In this document: one piece after another, positions 42,214 through 50,751 of the stretch
Layout of the letters: each line of letters opens with the position of its first letter
How positions within the stretch are numbered: the first letter of the stretch is position 1
DNA from: DASCNA01 sp036011305
Lineage (GTDB): Bacteria > Verrucomicrobiota > Lentisphaeria > Victivallales > GWF2-38-69
Assembly: GCA_036011305.1 (NCBI GenBank)
Contig: DASCNA010000145.1
Span: 21,435-85,434 of the forward strand
Length of the DNA stretch: 64,000 nucleotides
Direction: 5' to 3'
Made by a program: the position numbers and the translations under genes
The notes under the pieces: generated by a model
Told to the model about the DNA's origin: nothing
Seen by the model: the letters and a program-made list of their open reading frames with translations, nothing else
Database searches by the model: none

Positions 42214-44979
42214 ATGGCTGACTTACAAAAGAAAAAAAATATTAAACTTGGATTATTTTCATTAGTTATATTAAATATTGCTATTGTAGTTAATTTGAGT
42301 ACTATAACTCCTTTTGATGATAATGATTTAAGTTATCTGTTTTTTTATATAATAGCAGCAGTTTTTTTCTTTATTCCTGTTGCTTTTGCAGTGGCTGAGT
42401 TATCAGCTATTAACCCTGAAAAAGGCGGAATTTATTATTGGATAAAAATTGCATTTGGTAAAAGTCTAGGCTTGTTTACAGTTTCCCTGCAATGGCTGGG
42501 ATGCTCTGTTTTCTCTATAATATTCCTAACATTTGCATCTGCAAGCTTTGCTTTTATAATTATGCCCGATATCAAACAGGCGTTAAGTCTTGCTTCAAAT
42601 GAATACTATATTATTCCATTTATTTTAGTAGTTTACTGGGGGATCACTTTTTTGATATTTAAAGGTATAAAAGTTATCCGTTTTCTATTCATATTCGGTG
42701 TATGTACATCAGTAATAATTCCCCTTATCTTATTAATTAGTTTAATATTTTACTATGTGTTTTATGGCCAGATTACCGGTTTTAATACTCATCATAATAG
42801 TTTTATACCAGATATTACTAAATTGTCTAATTTAAAAATAGCAGCTTCAACTTTTACTTTTTTTCTTGGATTGGAAATGGCATCTAATTTTGGTAAAAAT
42901 GTGAACACTCCTAGAAAAACATATTTTTATGGTACTTTAATAACAGCTTTAATTATAATAATTTCATTTTTAATATTGTGTACATTTTATTTTGTTGTTT
43001 CTAATAGTGGAAAATCTAGTATTTTTATTATTGAAGTTACTAGAGTTCTAAGAATCTTGATTGGGGGTACTGTCTACTATAAAATTTTAGGTAAGTTATT
43101 TCTTCTTTTAACTTTTTTAGGTGTCTTGGGGTGTTCATCTACATATATAATTGGAAGCTATAAAGGAATACTTTTTGGTATAAACGACCTAAACAATCGT
43201 CTATGGATAAATAAGAAAAATAAAAATGATATTCCATATAGGGCATTAATAATACAGGCTGTTATAGTAAGTTTTTTCTGCCTTGCTTTTGTTTTGCAGC
43301 CAACTCCAGGTATGGTTTGTGCTATGCTTGGTGATTTTTTGATGCTGTTATTTTTATTAATGTATTTAATAATGTTTCCAGCTTTAATCAAAATTAGATT
43401 TTCAGTTTTGCAGAAACAAATGAATTATAAAATACCTGTCGGTAGATATGGAATATTCATTATTTATCTTGTAGGTTTTCTGAGCTCTGCATTTGCCATG
43501 TTTATTGGGTTATATCTTCCTGCAAAAACTTCAGGGAAAAACAATCCATTGATTTTAATAATCTTTTTTATAGTTTTATTAATATTATTATTACTGGCGC
43601 CCAGTATTGTGTATATCAAAAAGATCAGGTTACTGGTGTTTGGCAAGCCTGGGCAATCCGGTGTCGGGAAAAAAAGCATAGCTATTGTACTTGTAGGTCT
43701 TGGGATACTTGCATACATCATTAAATATGTACTGAATATCATACTGACAAGATACCTTTCACCTTCAGATTATGGAGATTTAGCAGTAAGTTTGAGAATT
43801 ATTATCATTCTATCTTTATTACTACTACTTGGAACAAATAACTCTGTAAAAAAATATTTGACAAAATATCTCTTTGTAAGGGATATGGTGAGGATAAAAA
43901 GATTTATTCTGTGGAATTTAAAGATAATATATAAATCACTGGTATCCTACGTTATCATGTTATTAATTGTATATTTGGTGATAGTCTTGCTGCATGTTTT
44001 AAGTATTAGAAATATGTATTCATATCATATTGCTTTGTTTTATTTGCCTATAGCTCCTTTAGCCGCAATATCAGTTCTGTTTTCAAGTTATATTTTAAGC
44101 AATAAATGGCCTGTACTCTTTTTCTTTTTCAGAAAAATAGCAGTTTTTATTTTTTCACTGATTTTAATTGGAGGTGGTATCCTATTTTATAATGTTGATA
44201 TAAATCTATATACTATAGGAGTTTTTTTATTGCTAGCCCATGGGTTAGTCATAATCTCAGAGCTTGTTTTAATTAATAAAATTTTTACTGAACATAGTAT
44301 ATCTTCATTAGTCGACAATTTTAAAAAGCGTATTGAAAATGGGAAAGAAAAAGTATTATGGCTTACAGATTCGTTCCGAATGATTGGTACACAGTTAATA
44401 TTTAATTTAATATGGACTATAGATCTTTTTATTCTCGAAGTTGTGCATAATTCCAATATGGATGTAGGATATTATGCTGCAATGCTTGTTCTTACAAACA
44501 TTCTTCTTATTATTCCAAGTGCTGTAACAACTCTCCTTGTTCCGAATATTTCGTCTATGATATCAAAAGGTAGGTTTGATGAACTACAGCAAAATATTAA
44601 TTTAGTTAACTCCATTAATATATTAATCCTTACTCTATTGTTAATAATACTTTTAATCTTCTCTGATACATTACTTTTAGTATTTGGTAAGTGGTATAAT
44701 TCTGCTGAAGTACCATTTATCATTTTATGTTTTACATATTATCTGGCATCAATATTTGTTCCAGGAGGGAAATTGTTGACTTTTACTGAAACGGGAAAGC
44801 AGTTTATTATTAGTATTACTGAGTTATTAATTGTTATTATTTGCGGAATAGTTCTTACTTTACTTTGGGGGTTAACAGGAATGGCTCTTTCTGTACTAGT
44901 TTCAATTCTATTTAAATCATTAATAACTTATATTATTTTAAAGAGAAAGTTTCCGATTAAGCCTTTATCTATAATATAA
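42214..44979 (+). CDS. APC permease-flippase fusion protein, copy 1
   Basis: A 921-residue membrane protein in two parts. Residues about 1-465 are an amino-acid/polyamine permease (12 segments) with the glutamate:GABA-antiporter-like signature VAELSAINPEKGGIYYW. Residues about 485-915 are a polysaccharide flippase of the MOP/Wzx type: TRYLSPSDYGDLAVSLRI, GTNNSVKKYLTKYL, SYILSNKWP, DVGYYAAMLVL and WGLTGMALSVLVSI. A short basic linker (GKPGQSGVGKK) joins them. The frame is unbroken, so this is one chain of about 24 membrane segments. Neither half has an obvious defect. It leads an array of four. Substrate unknown; a coupled uptake and lipid-flipping role is only an inference. Confidence 0.85.
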   Translation: MADLQKKKNIKLGLFSLVILNIAIVVNLSTITPFDDNDLSYLFFYIIAAVFFFIPVAFAVAELSAINPEKGGIYYWIKIAFGKSLGLFTVSLQWLGCSVFSIIFLTFASASFAFIIMPDIKQALSLASNEYYIIPFILVVYWGITFLIFKGIKVIRFLFIFGVCTSVIIPLILLISLIFYYVFYGQITGFNTHHNSFIPDITKLSNLKIAASTFTFFLGLEMASNFGKNVNTPRKTYFYGTLITALIIIISFLILCTFYFVVSNSGKSSIFIIEVTRVLRILIGGTVYYKILGKLFLLLTFLGVLGCSSTYIIGSYKGILFGINDLNNRLWINKKNKNDIPYRALIIQAVIVSFFCLAFVLQPTPGMVCAMLGDFLMLLFLLMYLIMFPALIKIRFSVLQKQMNYKIPVGRYGIFIIYLVGFLSSAFAMFIGLYLPAKTSGKNNPLILIIFFIVLLILLLLAPSIVYIKKIRLLVFGKPGQSGVGKKSIAIVLVGLGILAYIIKYVLNIILTRYLSPSDYGDLAVSLRIIIILSLLLLLGTNNSVKKYLTKYLFVRDMVRIKRFILWNLKIIYKSLVSYVIMLLIVYLVIVLLHVLSIRNMYSYHIALFYLPIAPLAAISVLFSSYILSNKWPVLFFFFRKIAVFIFSLILIGGGILFYNVDINLYTIGVFLLLAHGLVIISELVLINKIFTEHSISSLVDNFKKRIENGKEKVLWLTDSFRMIGTQLIFNLIWTIDLFILEVVHNSNMDVGYYAAMLVLTNILLIIPSAVTTLLVPNISSMISKGRFDELQQNINLVNSINILILTLLLIILLIFSDTLLLVFGKWYNSAEVPFIILCFTYYLASIFVPGGKLLTFTETGKQFIISITELLIVIICGIVLTLLWGLTGMALSVLVSILFKSLITYIILKRKFPIKPLSII

Positions 44980-45010
44980 AATTTCTAATTCCTGCATTTT
45001 TACTATCTTT

Positions 45011-45046
45011 TATAATGGACTGTTTCAGGATATAATTAGAAATTAT
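45011..45046 (+). repeat. Conserved inter-copy spacer element (before copy 2)
   Basis: TATAATGGACTG then TTTCAGGATATAATTA, matching 47881-47916 at about 30 of 36 positions. The TATAAT and TATAATTA cores could be -10 regions, so a promoter may have been duplicated with the genes. Confidence 0.5.
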
Positions 45047-45081
45047 AATATATTCCTGTTCACTTATGTTTACGATTATAT

Positions 45082-47847
45082 ATGCTGAATTCAAATAAGA
45101 AAAAAAATAGTTCTTTTGGATTACCTTTATTAATAATTCTAAATATCATTATAGTTATTAATTTGAGTCAGCTTCTTCCTGTAGAAAGAATAGGTTTTAA
45201 TCTAATGTTCTTTTACGCTATAGGTGTTGTTCTTTTCTTCATACCCGTCACTCTCACAGTAGCAGAGTTATCTGCCATTAATCCAGAACAAGGTGGAATT
45301 TATAATTGGGCTAAAATCGCCTTTTCAAGAAATATGGGGATAATTGCTGCTATACTTCAGTGGTTGGGAGCTACTTTGTTTATTCTGCTTTTTCTTGTTT
45401 TTGCATTAATAAGTTTAGGTTTTGCCATTATGCCTACAACTGAGGGCGCATTAAATTTTGCATCGAATCAATATTATACAATACCTTTTATTTTAGTAGT
45501 TTACTGGTTTATGACTTTTTTAAACACAAAAGGTATTAGAATGGTGAAAATTATAGGTATCTTTGGTCTTATAACTTCAATACTTATTCCTGTAATATTA
45601 TTAATATTTCTAACTGTTTTATATATTTCATCAGGATTTGCTGCTGACTTAAGTTTTTCAGCTAAAAATTTTTTTCCTTCAATGACTAATCTGACTAATT
45701 TAGATATTGCAATTTCTACTTTTGGATTCTTTTTTGGGCTTGATCTTGCTTCAAATTTTGGGAAAGATGTAATTAATTCTCAAAAAAATTATTTTTATGG
45801 TACTTTATTGTCTGCCTGTTTTATAGTTGTCTTATTTTTGATACTTTGTACGTTTTATATTGTTGTGGCAAACGATGGTAAAGCTAACTTCATTTTTATA
45901 GAAGTTAACAGAGTATTGAATTCATTAATTGGCTCTCACAAATATTCTAACTTACTGGGTAAATTATTTGCTTTTTCCATATTTATCGGTGCTGTAAGCT
46001 ATGCGTTTATTTATATTTCAGTTTGCTGCAAAGGTATGCTATTTGCGGTAGAAGATGCCAATGACAAGCTTTGGCTTAATAAAAAAAATAAATATAATGT
46101 GCCAGTGAGAGCATTAATTATACAGGCAGCTTTGGTGAGTTTTTTCTGCCTTTTTTTTGTCCTCCAACCTAATATTGAGTTGGTTTGTTCTATGCTGGGT
46201 AATTTTATAGTATTACTGATATTGATATCGTATATAATAATGTTTTCTTCTTTGATAAAAATTAGATTTTCAAGTTCGAATCTATCCAGCAGTCCATATA
46301 AATTACCTTTGGGTAAATATGGTGTTTTATTTATTACAGTAATAGGAATAGCAAGTTCTTCATTTGCAATATTTATAGGACTATATTTATCTCTCAGATT
46401 GACTTGGGGACACCATTTTATACTTTCTATTTTCTTTTCAGTAGTATTGCTGTGTATTTTATTATTCGCGGGTATAAAATATAGTAAGAATATTAAAATG
46501 TTAGTATTTGAAAAATCAGATCATACTAATAATAAAGGCCGTAAAATAGCGTTTACCTTGGTAGGTTTAGGTATTGCTGCATACTTTGTTAAATATTTTT
46601 TGAATATTATATTAACACGCCATCTTACCCCTTCAGAATATGGTGACCTGGCTGTTTTTCTCAGAACAGTAATCATTCTGTCTCTTGTTTTACTTCTAGG
46701 AACTAATAATTCTACTAAAAAATATTTATCTAAGTACCTAGTAAAAAAAGATATAAAAAACATCAGAGAGTTTATTATATGGAATAGCCGTGTTGTACGC
46801 AAAGCATTATTAATTTATATATTATCACTTTTTGGTCTATATGTGATCATGTCTATTTTACATTTATTCGATATAAAGAATTTTTTCTCTTACCATTATG
46901 TTTATTATTATTTGGCTGTGGCCCAATTAGCTGCGATTGCTGTCCTGTTTTCAAGTTATATTCTTAGTAATAAATGGCCTATTCTGTTTTTTTTCTTTAG
47001 GAAAATTGCAGTTTTTGTTGTAATGCTGATTCTTATTGGAGGAGGTTTACTTTTCTATAATGTTAAAATTAATTTATACAGTATAGGAATTTTTCTACTT
47101 ATTTCATACCTAATCGTTATTTTTGCCGAATTAGTTTTTATTAGTAAATTCTCAACAGAGCATAATGTAACAAATGTTATAAATGATTATAAAGTTGACA
47201 TAGAAAATAAAACTGTAAAAAAACAGTGGTTGTCAGATTCTTTTAGAATGATCGGCAGTCAGTTAATATTTAATCTTATCTGGGCTATTGATCTGTTTAT
47301 TCTTGAAGGAATTCATAATTCAGAACATGATGTAGGTTACTATGCAGCAATGCTTGTTTTGACAAATATACTGCTTATTACACCCAGTGCTATAACTACA
47401 CTTTTAATTCCGCGTATCACTCATTTTGTTTCAGAGAAAAAATTTAAAGAACTTCAGGACAATATAAATATTATAAATTTAATGAATTTTGCCATATTAA
47501 CTGTAATGTTGATTATTTTATTAACTTTTTCCGAAGATTTACTTTTGTTGTTTGGTAAAGGTTATAATTCAGCAGAAATACCTTTTATTATTTTATGTTT
47601 TACTTACTATATTGCTTCTATTTTTGTTCCTGCAGGGAAAATACTTACGTTTGTGGAAACAGATTTACAGTTTAAAATTAATTTGATAGAGTTGATAATA
47701 GTAATAGTATTAGGAATAAGCCTGACATGGCTATGGGGGCTAACAGGTATTGCAGTTTCTGTGTTTATTTCTATTATATTTAAATCACTTCTGACTTACA
47801 TAATTCTAAAAAAGAAAATACCTATTAAACCATTTTCACTGTTATAA
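45082..47847 (+). CDS. APC permease-flippase fusion protein, copy 2
   Basis: A 921-residue paralogue of copy 1 with the same two-domain order. The permease half (signature VAELSAINPEQGGIYNW) groups with copy 1, sharing YFYGTLL and LWLNKKNK-type loops. The flippase half (TRHLTPSEYGDLAVFLRT, DVGYYAAMLVLTN, SAITTLLIPRI) is nearly the same as in copy 3 and less like copy 1. The linker is EKSDHTNNKGRK. Separated from copy 1 by 102 bases that contain the conserved spacer element. No clear ribosome site lies before the ATG at 45082. Confidence 0.85.
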   Translation: MLNSNKKKNSSFGLPLLIILNIIIVINLSQLLPVERIGFNLMFFYAIGVVLFFIPVTLTVAELSAINPEQGGIYNWAKIAFSRNMGIIAAILQWLGATLFILLFLVFALISLGFAIMPTTEGALNFASNQYYTIPFILVVYWFMTFLNTKGIRMVKIIGIFGLITSILIPVILLIFLTVLYISSGFAADLSFSAKNFFPSMTNLTNLDIAISTFGFFFGLDLASNFGKDVINSQKNYFYGTLLSACFIVVLFLILCTFYIVVANDGKANFIFIEVNRVLNSLIGSHKYSNLLGKLFAFSIFIGAVSYAFIYISVCCKGMLFAVEDANDKLWLNKKNKYNVPVRALIIQAALVSFFCLFFVLQPNIELVCSMLGNFIVLLILISYIIMFSSLIKIRFSSSNLSSSPYKLPLGKYGVLFITVIGIASSSFAIFIGLYLSLRLTWGHHFILSIFFSVVLLCILLFAGIKYSKNIKMLVFEKSDHTNNKGRKIAFTLVGLGIAAYFVKYFLNIILTRHLTPSEYGDLAVFLRTVIILSLVLLLGTNNSTKKYLSKYLVKKDIKNIREFIIWNSRVVRKALLIYILSLFGLYVIMSILHLFDIKNFFSYHYVYYYLAVAQLAAIAVLFSSYILSNKWPILFFFFRKIAVFVVMLILIGGGLLFYNVKINLYSIGIFLLISYLIVIFAELVFISKFSTEHNVTNVINDYKVDIENKTVKKQWLSDSFRMIGSQLIFNLIWAIDLFILEGIHNSEHDVGYYAAMLVLTNILLITPSAITTLLIPRITHFVSEKKFKELQDNINIINLMNFAILTVMLIILLTFSEDLLLLFGKGYNSAEIPFIILCFTYYIASIFVPAGKILTFVETDLQFKINLIELIIVIVLGISLTWLWGLTGIAVSVFISIIFKSLLTYIILKKKIPIKPFSLL

Positions 47848-47880
47848 CAATTTCCAAGACTACTTTTATTCCTAATCTTA

Positions 47881-47916
47881 TATAATGAATCATTTCAGGA
47901 TATAATTAATAATTAT
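47881..47916 (+). repeat. Conserved inter-copy spacer element (before copy 3)
   Basis: Second copy of the element at 45011-45046 (TATAATGAATCA then TTTCAGGATATAATTA). The spacer before copy 4 is only 35 bases and lacks it. Confidence 0.5.
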
Positions 47917-47959
47917 CGTATATTTAAACACCTATTTAATCAGTTTATAATATAAATAT

Positions 47960-50716
47960 ATGCAAACCTCAAAGAAGAAAAACGGCGGCTATATCGGATT
48001 ATTTTCTTTAGTCATGATCAACGTCTTATTGGTTGCCAACCTGAGATTTGTACCTCATGTATCAGATGTTACTTTTTACACAGTTATTGTTTCAATACTT
48101 GCCGGTTTATTCTTTTTTTTCCCAATTTGTATGGTTGTAGCAGAACTTTATCCGATATGGCCAGAGCGCGGGGGCGTTTATCACTGGGTTACCAAGGCAT
48201 TTAATGAAAAGATAGGATTTGTAGCTGTGTTTTTACAGTGGGGAGTGGTTCTTCTTTTAGGACTTCTAATACTTGGATTTGCCGCCGCATGTTTTGCTTT
48301 TGTTTTTACACCTACAATAGAAGACGGTATATCTTTAGCATCTAATAAATATTATATAGTTTTGAGTGTTATAGTATTTAACTGGGTAATAATATTTATC
48401 AATAAAAAAGGTTTACATCTAACTAAAAAATTCAGTATATTAAGTACAATATTCGGTGTTATAATACCACTTTTAACGCTAATTGTTTTAACATTTATCT
48501 ATTTATACAAAGGAAATATTTCACATTTAAATTTATCTTCGACAAAAATATTTCCTGACATGTCTAATATTCATAATCTGAATCTTGCTTTCAGTATGTT
48601 TGTTTTTTTCTTGGGGATAGAAGTTGCAGCAGGTTATGGTAAAAATATATTGAAATCGAATAAATATCCACGTGTGATACTAATATCTTCAGTTGTAATT
48701 TTTATTATTTTAATTTTAACTATTCTCTCTATTTCGATAATGCTGAATGAAAAAACAGGTTATTTCAGTGTAGACTTACACATAATATTTACGAAACTTT
48801 TTCCTGGTTATAATCTCTACTTTCTCATTAGAGTTTTCCTCTTAGTGCTCGGTATTGGAACATTGGGATGTATGAGTACATGGATAACTGCAATCAGCAA
48901 AGGGGTTGTCTATGTTTTTGAAGAAAACAGTTTACTTTTCTGGTTCAGTAAAAAAAATAAAAATGATGTTCCCTTTAGACTTTTAATCCTGCAGGCCGTT
49001 ATTATAAGTCTGCTGTGTCTATCGTTTGCTCTGCAGTCCACAATATATCTTACAGATGTTATGCTGTCTCAGTTCGTAATGCAAATGTATTTAATTATGT
49101 ATATTATTGTTTTCATTTCTGCAATTAAACTCAGATACCGTTATCCTGATGTATCAAGGCCGTTTAAAATACCTTTCGGCAATGTGGGAATCTGGATTCT
49201 AGGTGTGATTGGCATAATAGGTTCATGTATTGCCATATTAACAGGCTTTTATCTTCCTCTTCAACTTACAGGCAAGAATTACCCTCTAATTGTTGCAGTG
49301 TTTTTTGTGATAATTATACTGATTGTGATAATGTTCCCTACAATAATATACAGTAAAAACTTTAAGGTACTAATATTTGATAAATCAGATAACTCTAATA
49401 ACAGAAAACATAAAATTGCATTAACTCTCGTAGTGCTCGGGATTGCTGCTTATTTGGTAAAATATTTTTTAAATATTATACTGACAAGGCATTTAGGAGC
49501 ACATGAGTATGGAGACCTTGCTGTATTTCTTAAGTTAGTGGTAATTTTATCATTATTAATACTTGTCGGAACAAATAACTCCGCAAAAAAATATTTATCA
49601 AAATACTTTATCGGAAGAGATATAAATAATAGTATAGATTTCATAGTATGGAATTTGCGCATAGTATATAAGGCATTCATTATTTATATATTATTTCTTT
49701 TTGTCCTATATATATTGATGGGTGTTCTTCATGTGTTTGATATCAAAGATTTTTTCTCTCATCATTATGTTTTTTATTATATTTCCGTTGTCCCTCTTGC
49801 TTCAATAGCTGTTCTTTTTTCCTGTTATATCCTCAGTAATAAATGGCCTATTCTGTTTTTCTTTTTTAGAAAAATTTCCGTATTTGTAGTAATGCTGATT
49901 TTAATTGGTGGAGGGATACTTTTTTACAATGTAAAAATTAATTTAAACAGTATCGGGATTTTTTTACTTGTCTCATATATTATCGTCATCGTTGCTGAAT
50001 TAGTATTTATAAGCAGAATAAGCATAGAACATAATATTTTTTCCGAAAGAATTAATTTTAAGAGTAAGGTTAATAAATCAAAAGAGAGAAAACAATGGCT
50101 AGCAGATTCTTTCAGGATGATAGGCAGCCAGTTAATATTTAACCTCATATGGGCAATTGATCTGTTTATTCTTGAAGGAATTCATCATTCAGAACATGAT
50201 GTGGGTTACTATGCAGCAATGCTTGTTCTGATAAATATACTTCTCATTACACCAAGCGCTATAACCACACTGTTAATACCGCGCATTAACCATTTTGTAT
50301 CTGAAAAGAAATTTGGAGAACTTCAGAATAACATTAATCTTATTAATTTAATGAATATTGCCATTTTGACAGTATTGCTGATACTTCTACTGGTATTTTC
50401 AGAAACGTTGCTTCTTTTCTTTGGAGAAGGATATAATTCAGCAGAAATACCTTTTATTATATTATGTTTTACTTACTATATAGCTTCAGTTTTTGTACCT
50501 GCTGGAAAGGTGCTTACTTTTGTGGAAACCGGGATACAGTTCAAAGTAAGTGTAATGGAATTAATAATTGTTGTTGTTCTGGGAGTGATTTTTACATGGT
50601 TCTGGGGATTGACAGGCATAGCAGTATCAGTACTTATATCTATTTTGTTTAAATCCTTAATGACATATATCATTTTAAAAAGAAAACTGCCGATTAATCC
50701 ACTGTCATTATTTTAG
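47960..50716 (+). CDS. APC permease-flippase fusion protein, copy 3
   Basis: A 918-residue paralogue. The permease half has VAELYPIWPERGGVYHW, closer to the canonical glutamate:GABA-antiporter form and shared with copy 4, plus RYPDVSRPFKIPFGNVGIW after the last permease helices. The flippase half (TRHLGAHEYGDLAVFLKL, FILEGIHHSEHDVGYYAAM) closely matches copy 2. Linker DKSDNSNNRKHK. The gap to copy 2 is 112 bases and includes the repeated spacer element. Confidence 0.85.
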   Translation: MQTSKKKNGGYIGLFSLVMINVLLVANLRFVPHVSDVTFYTVIVSILAGLFFFFPICMVVAELYPIWPERGGVYHWVTKAFNEKIGFVAVFLQWGVVLLLGLLILGFAAACFAFVFTPTIEDGISLASNKYYIVLSVIVFNWVIIFINKKGLHLTKKFSILSTIFGVIIPLLTLIVLTFIYLYKGNISHLNLSSTKIFPDMSNIHNLNLAFSMFVFFLGIEVAAGYGKNILKSNKYPRVILISSVVIFIILILTILSISIMLNEKTGYFSVDLHIIFTKLFPGYNLYFLIRVFLLVLGIGTLGCMSTWITAISKGVVYVFEENSLLFWFSKKNKNDVPFRLLILQAVIISLLCLSFALQSTIYLTDVMLSQFVMQMYLIMYIIVFISAIKLRYRYPDVSRPFKIPFGNVGIWILGVIGIIGSCIAILTGFYLPLQLTGKNYPLIVAVFFVIIILIVIMFPTIIYSKNFKVLIFDKSDNSNNRKHKIALTLVVLGIAAYLVKYFLNIILTRHLGAHEYGDLAVFLKLVVILSLLILVGTNNSAKKYLSKYFIGRDINNSIDFIVWNLRIVYKAFIIYILFLFVLYILMGVLHVFDIKDFFSHHYVFYYISVVPLASIAVLFSCYILSNKWPILFFFFRKISVFVVMLILIGGGILFYNVKINLNSIGIFLLVSYIIVIVAELVFISRISIEHNIFSERINFKSKVNKSKERKQWLADSFRMIGSQLIFNLIWAIDLFILEGIHHSEHDVGYYAAMLVLINILLITPSAITTLLIPRINHFVSEKKFGELQNNINLINLMNIAILTVLLILLLVFSETLLLFFGEGYNSAEIPFIILCFTYYIASVFVPAGKVLTFVETGIQFKVSVMELIIVVVLGVIFTWFWGLTGIAVSVLISILFKSLMTYIILKRKLPINPLSLF

Positions 50717-50751
50717 AAATTAAAGATTCTGTTGCTCAGTAAAGGATTAAA

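Noticed and set aside
47840..47849. TGTTATAACA resembling the GntR palindrome
   Set aside because: Lacks the 6-base spacer of the two good sites and overlaps the stop codon of fusion copy 2; likely chance.
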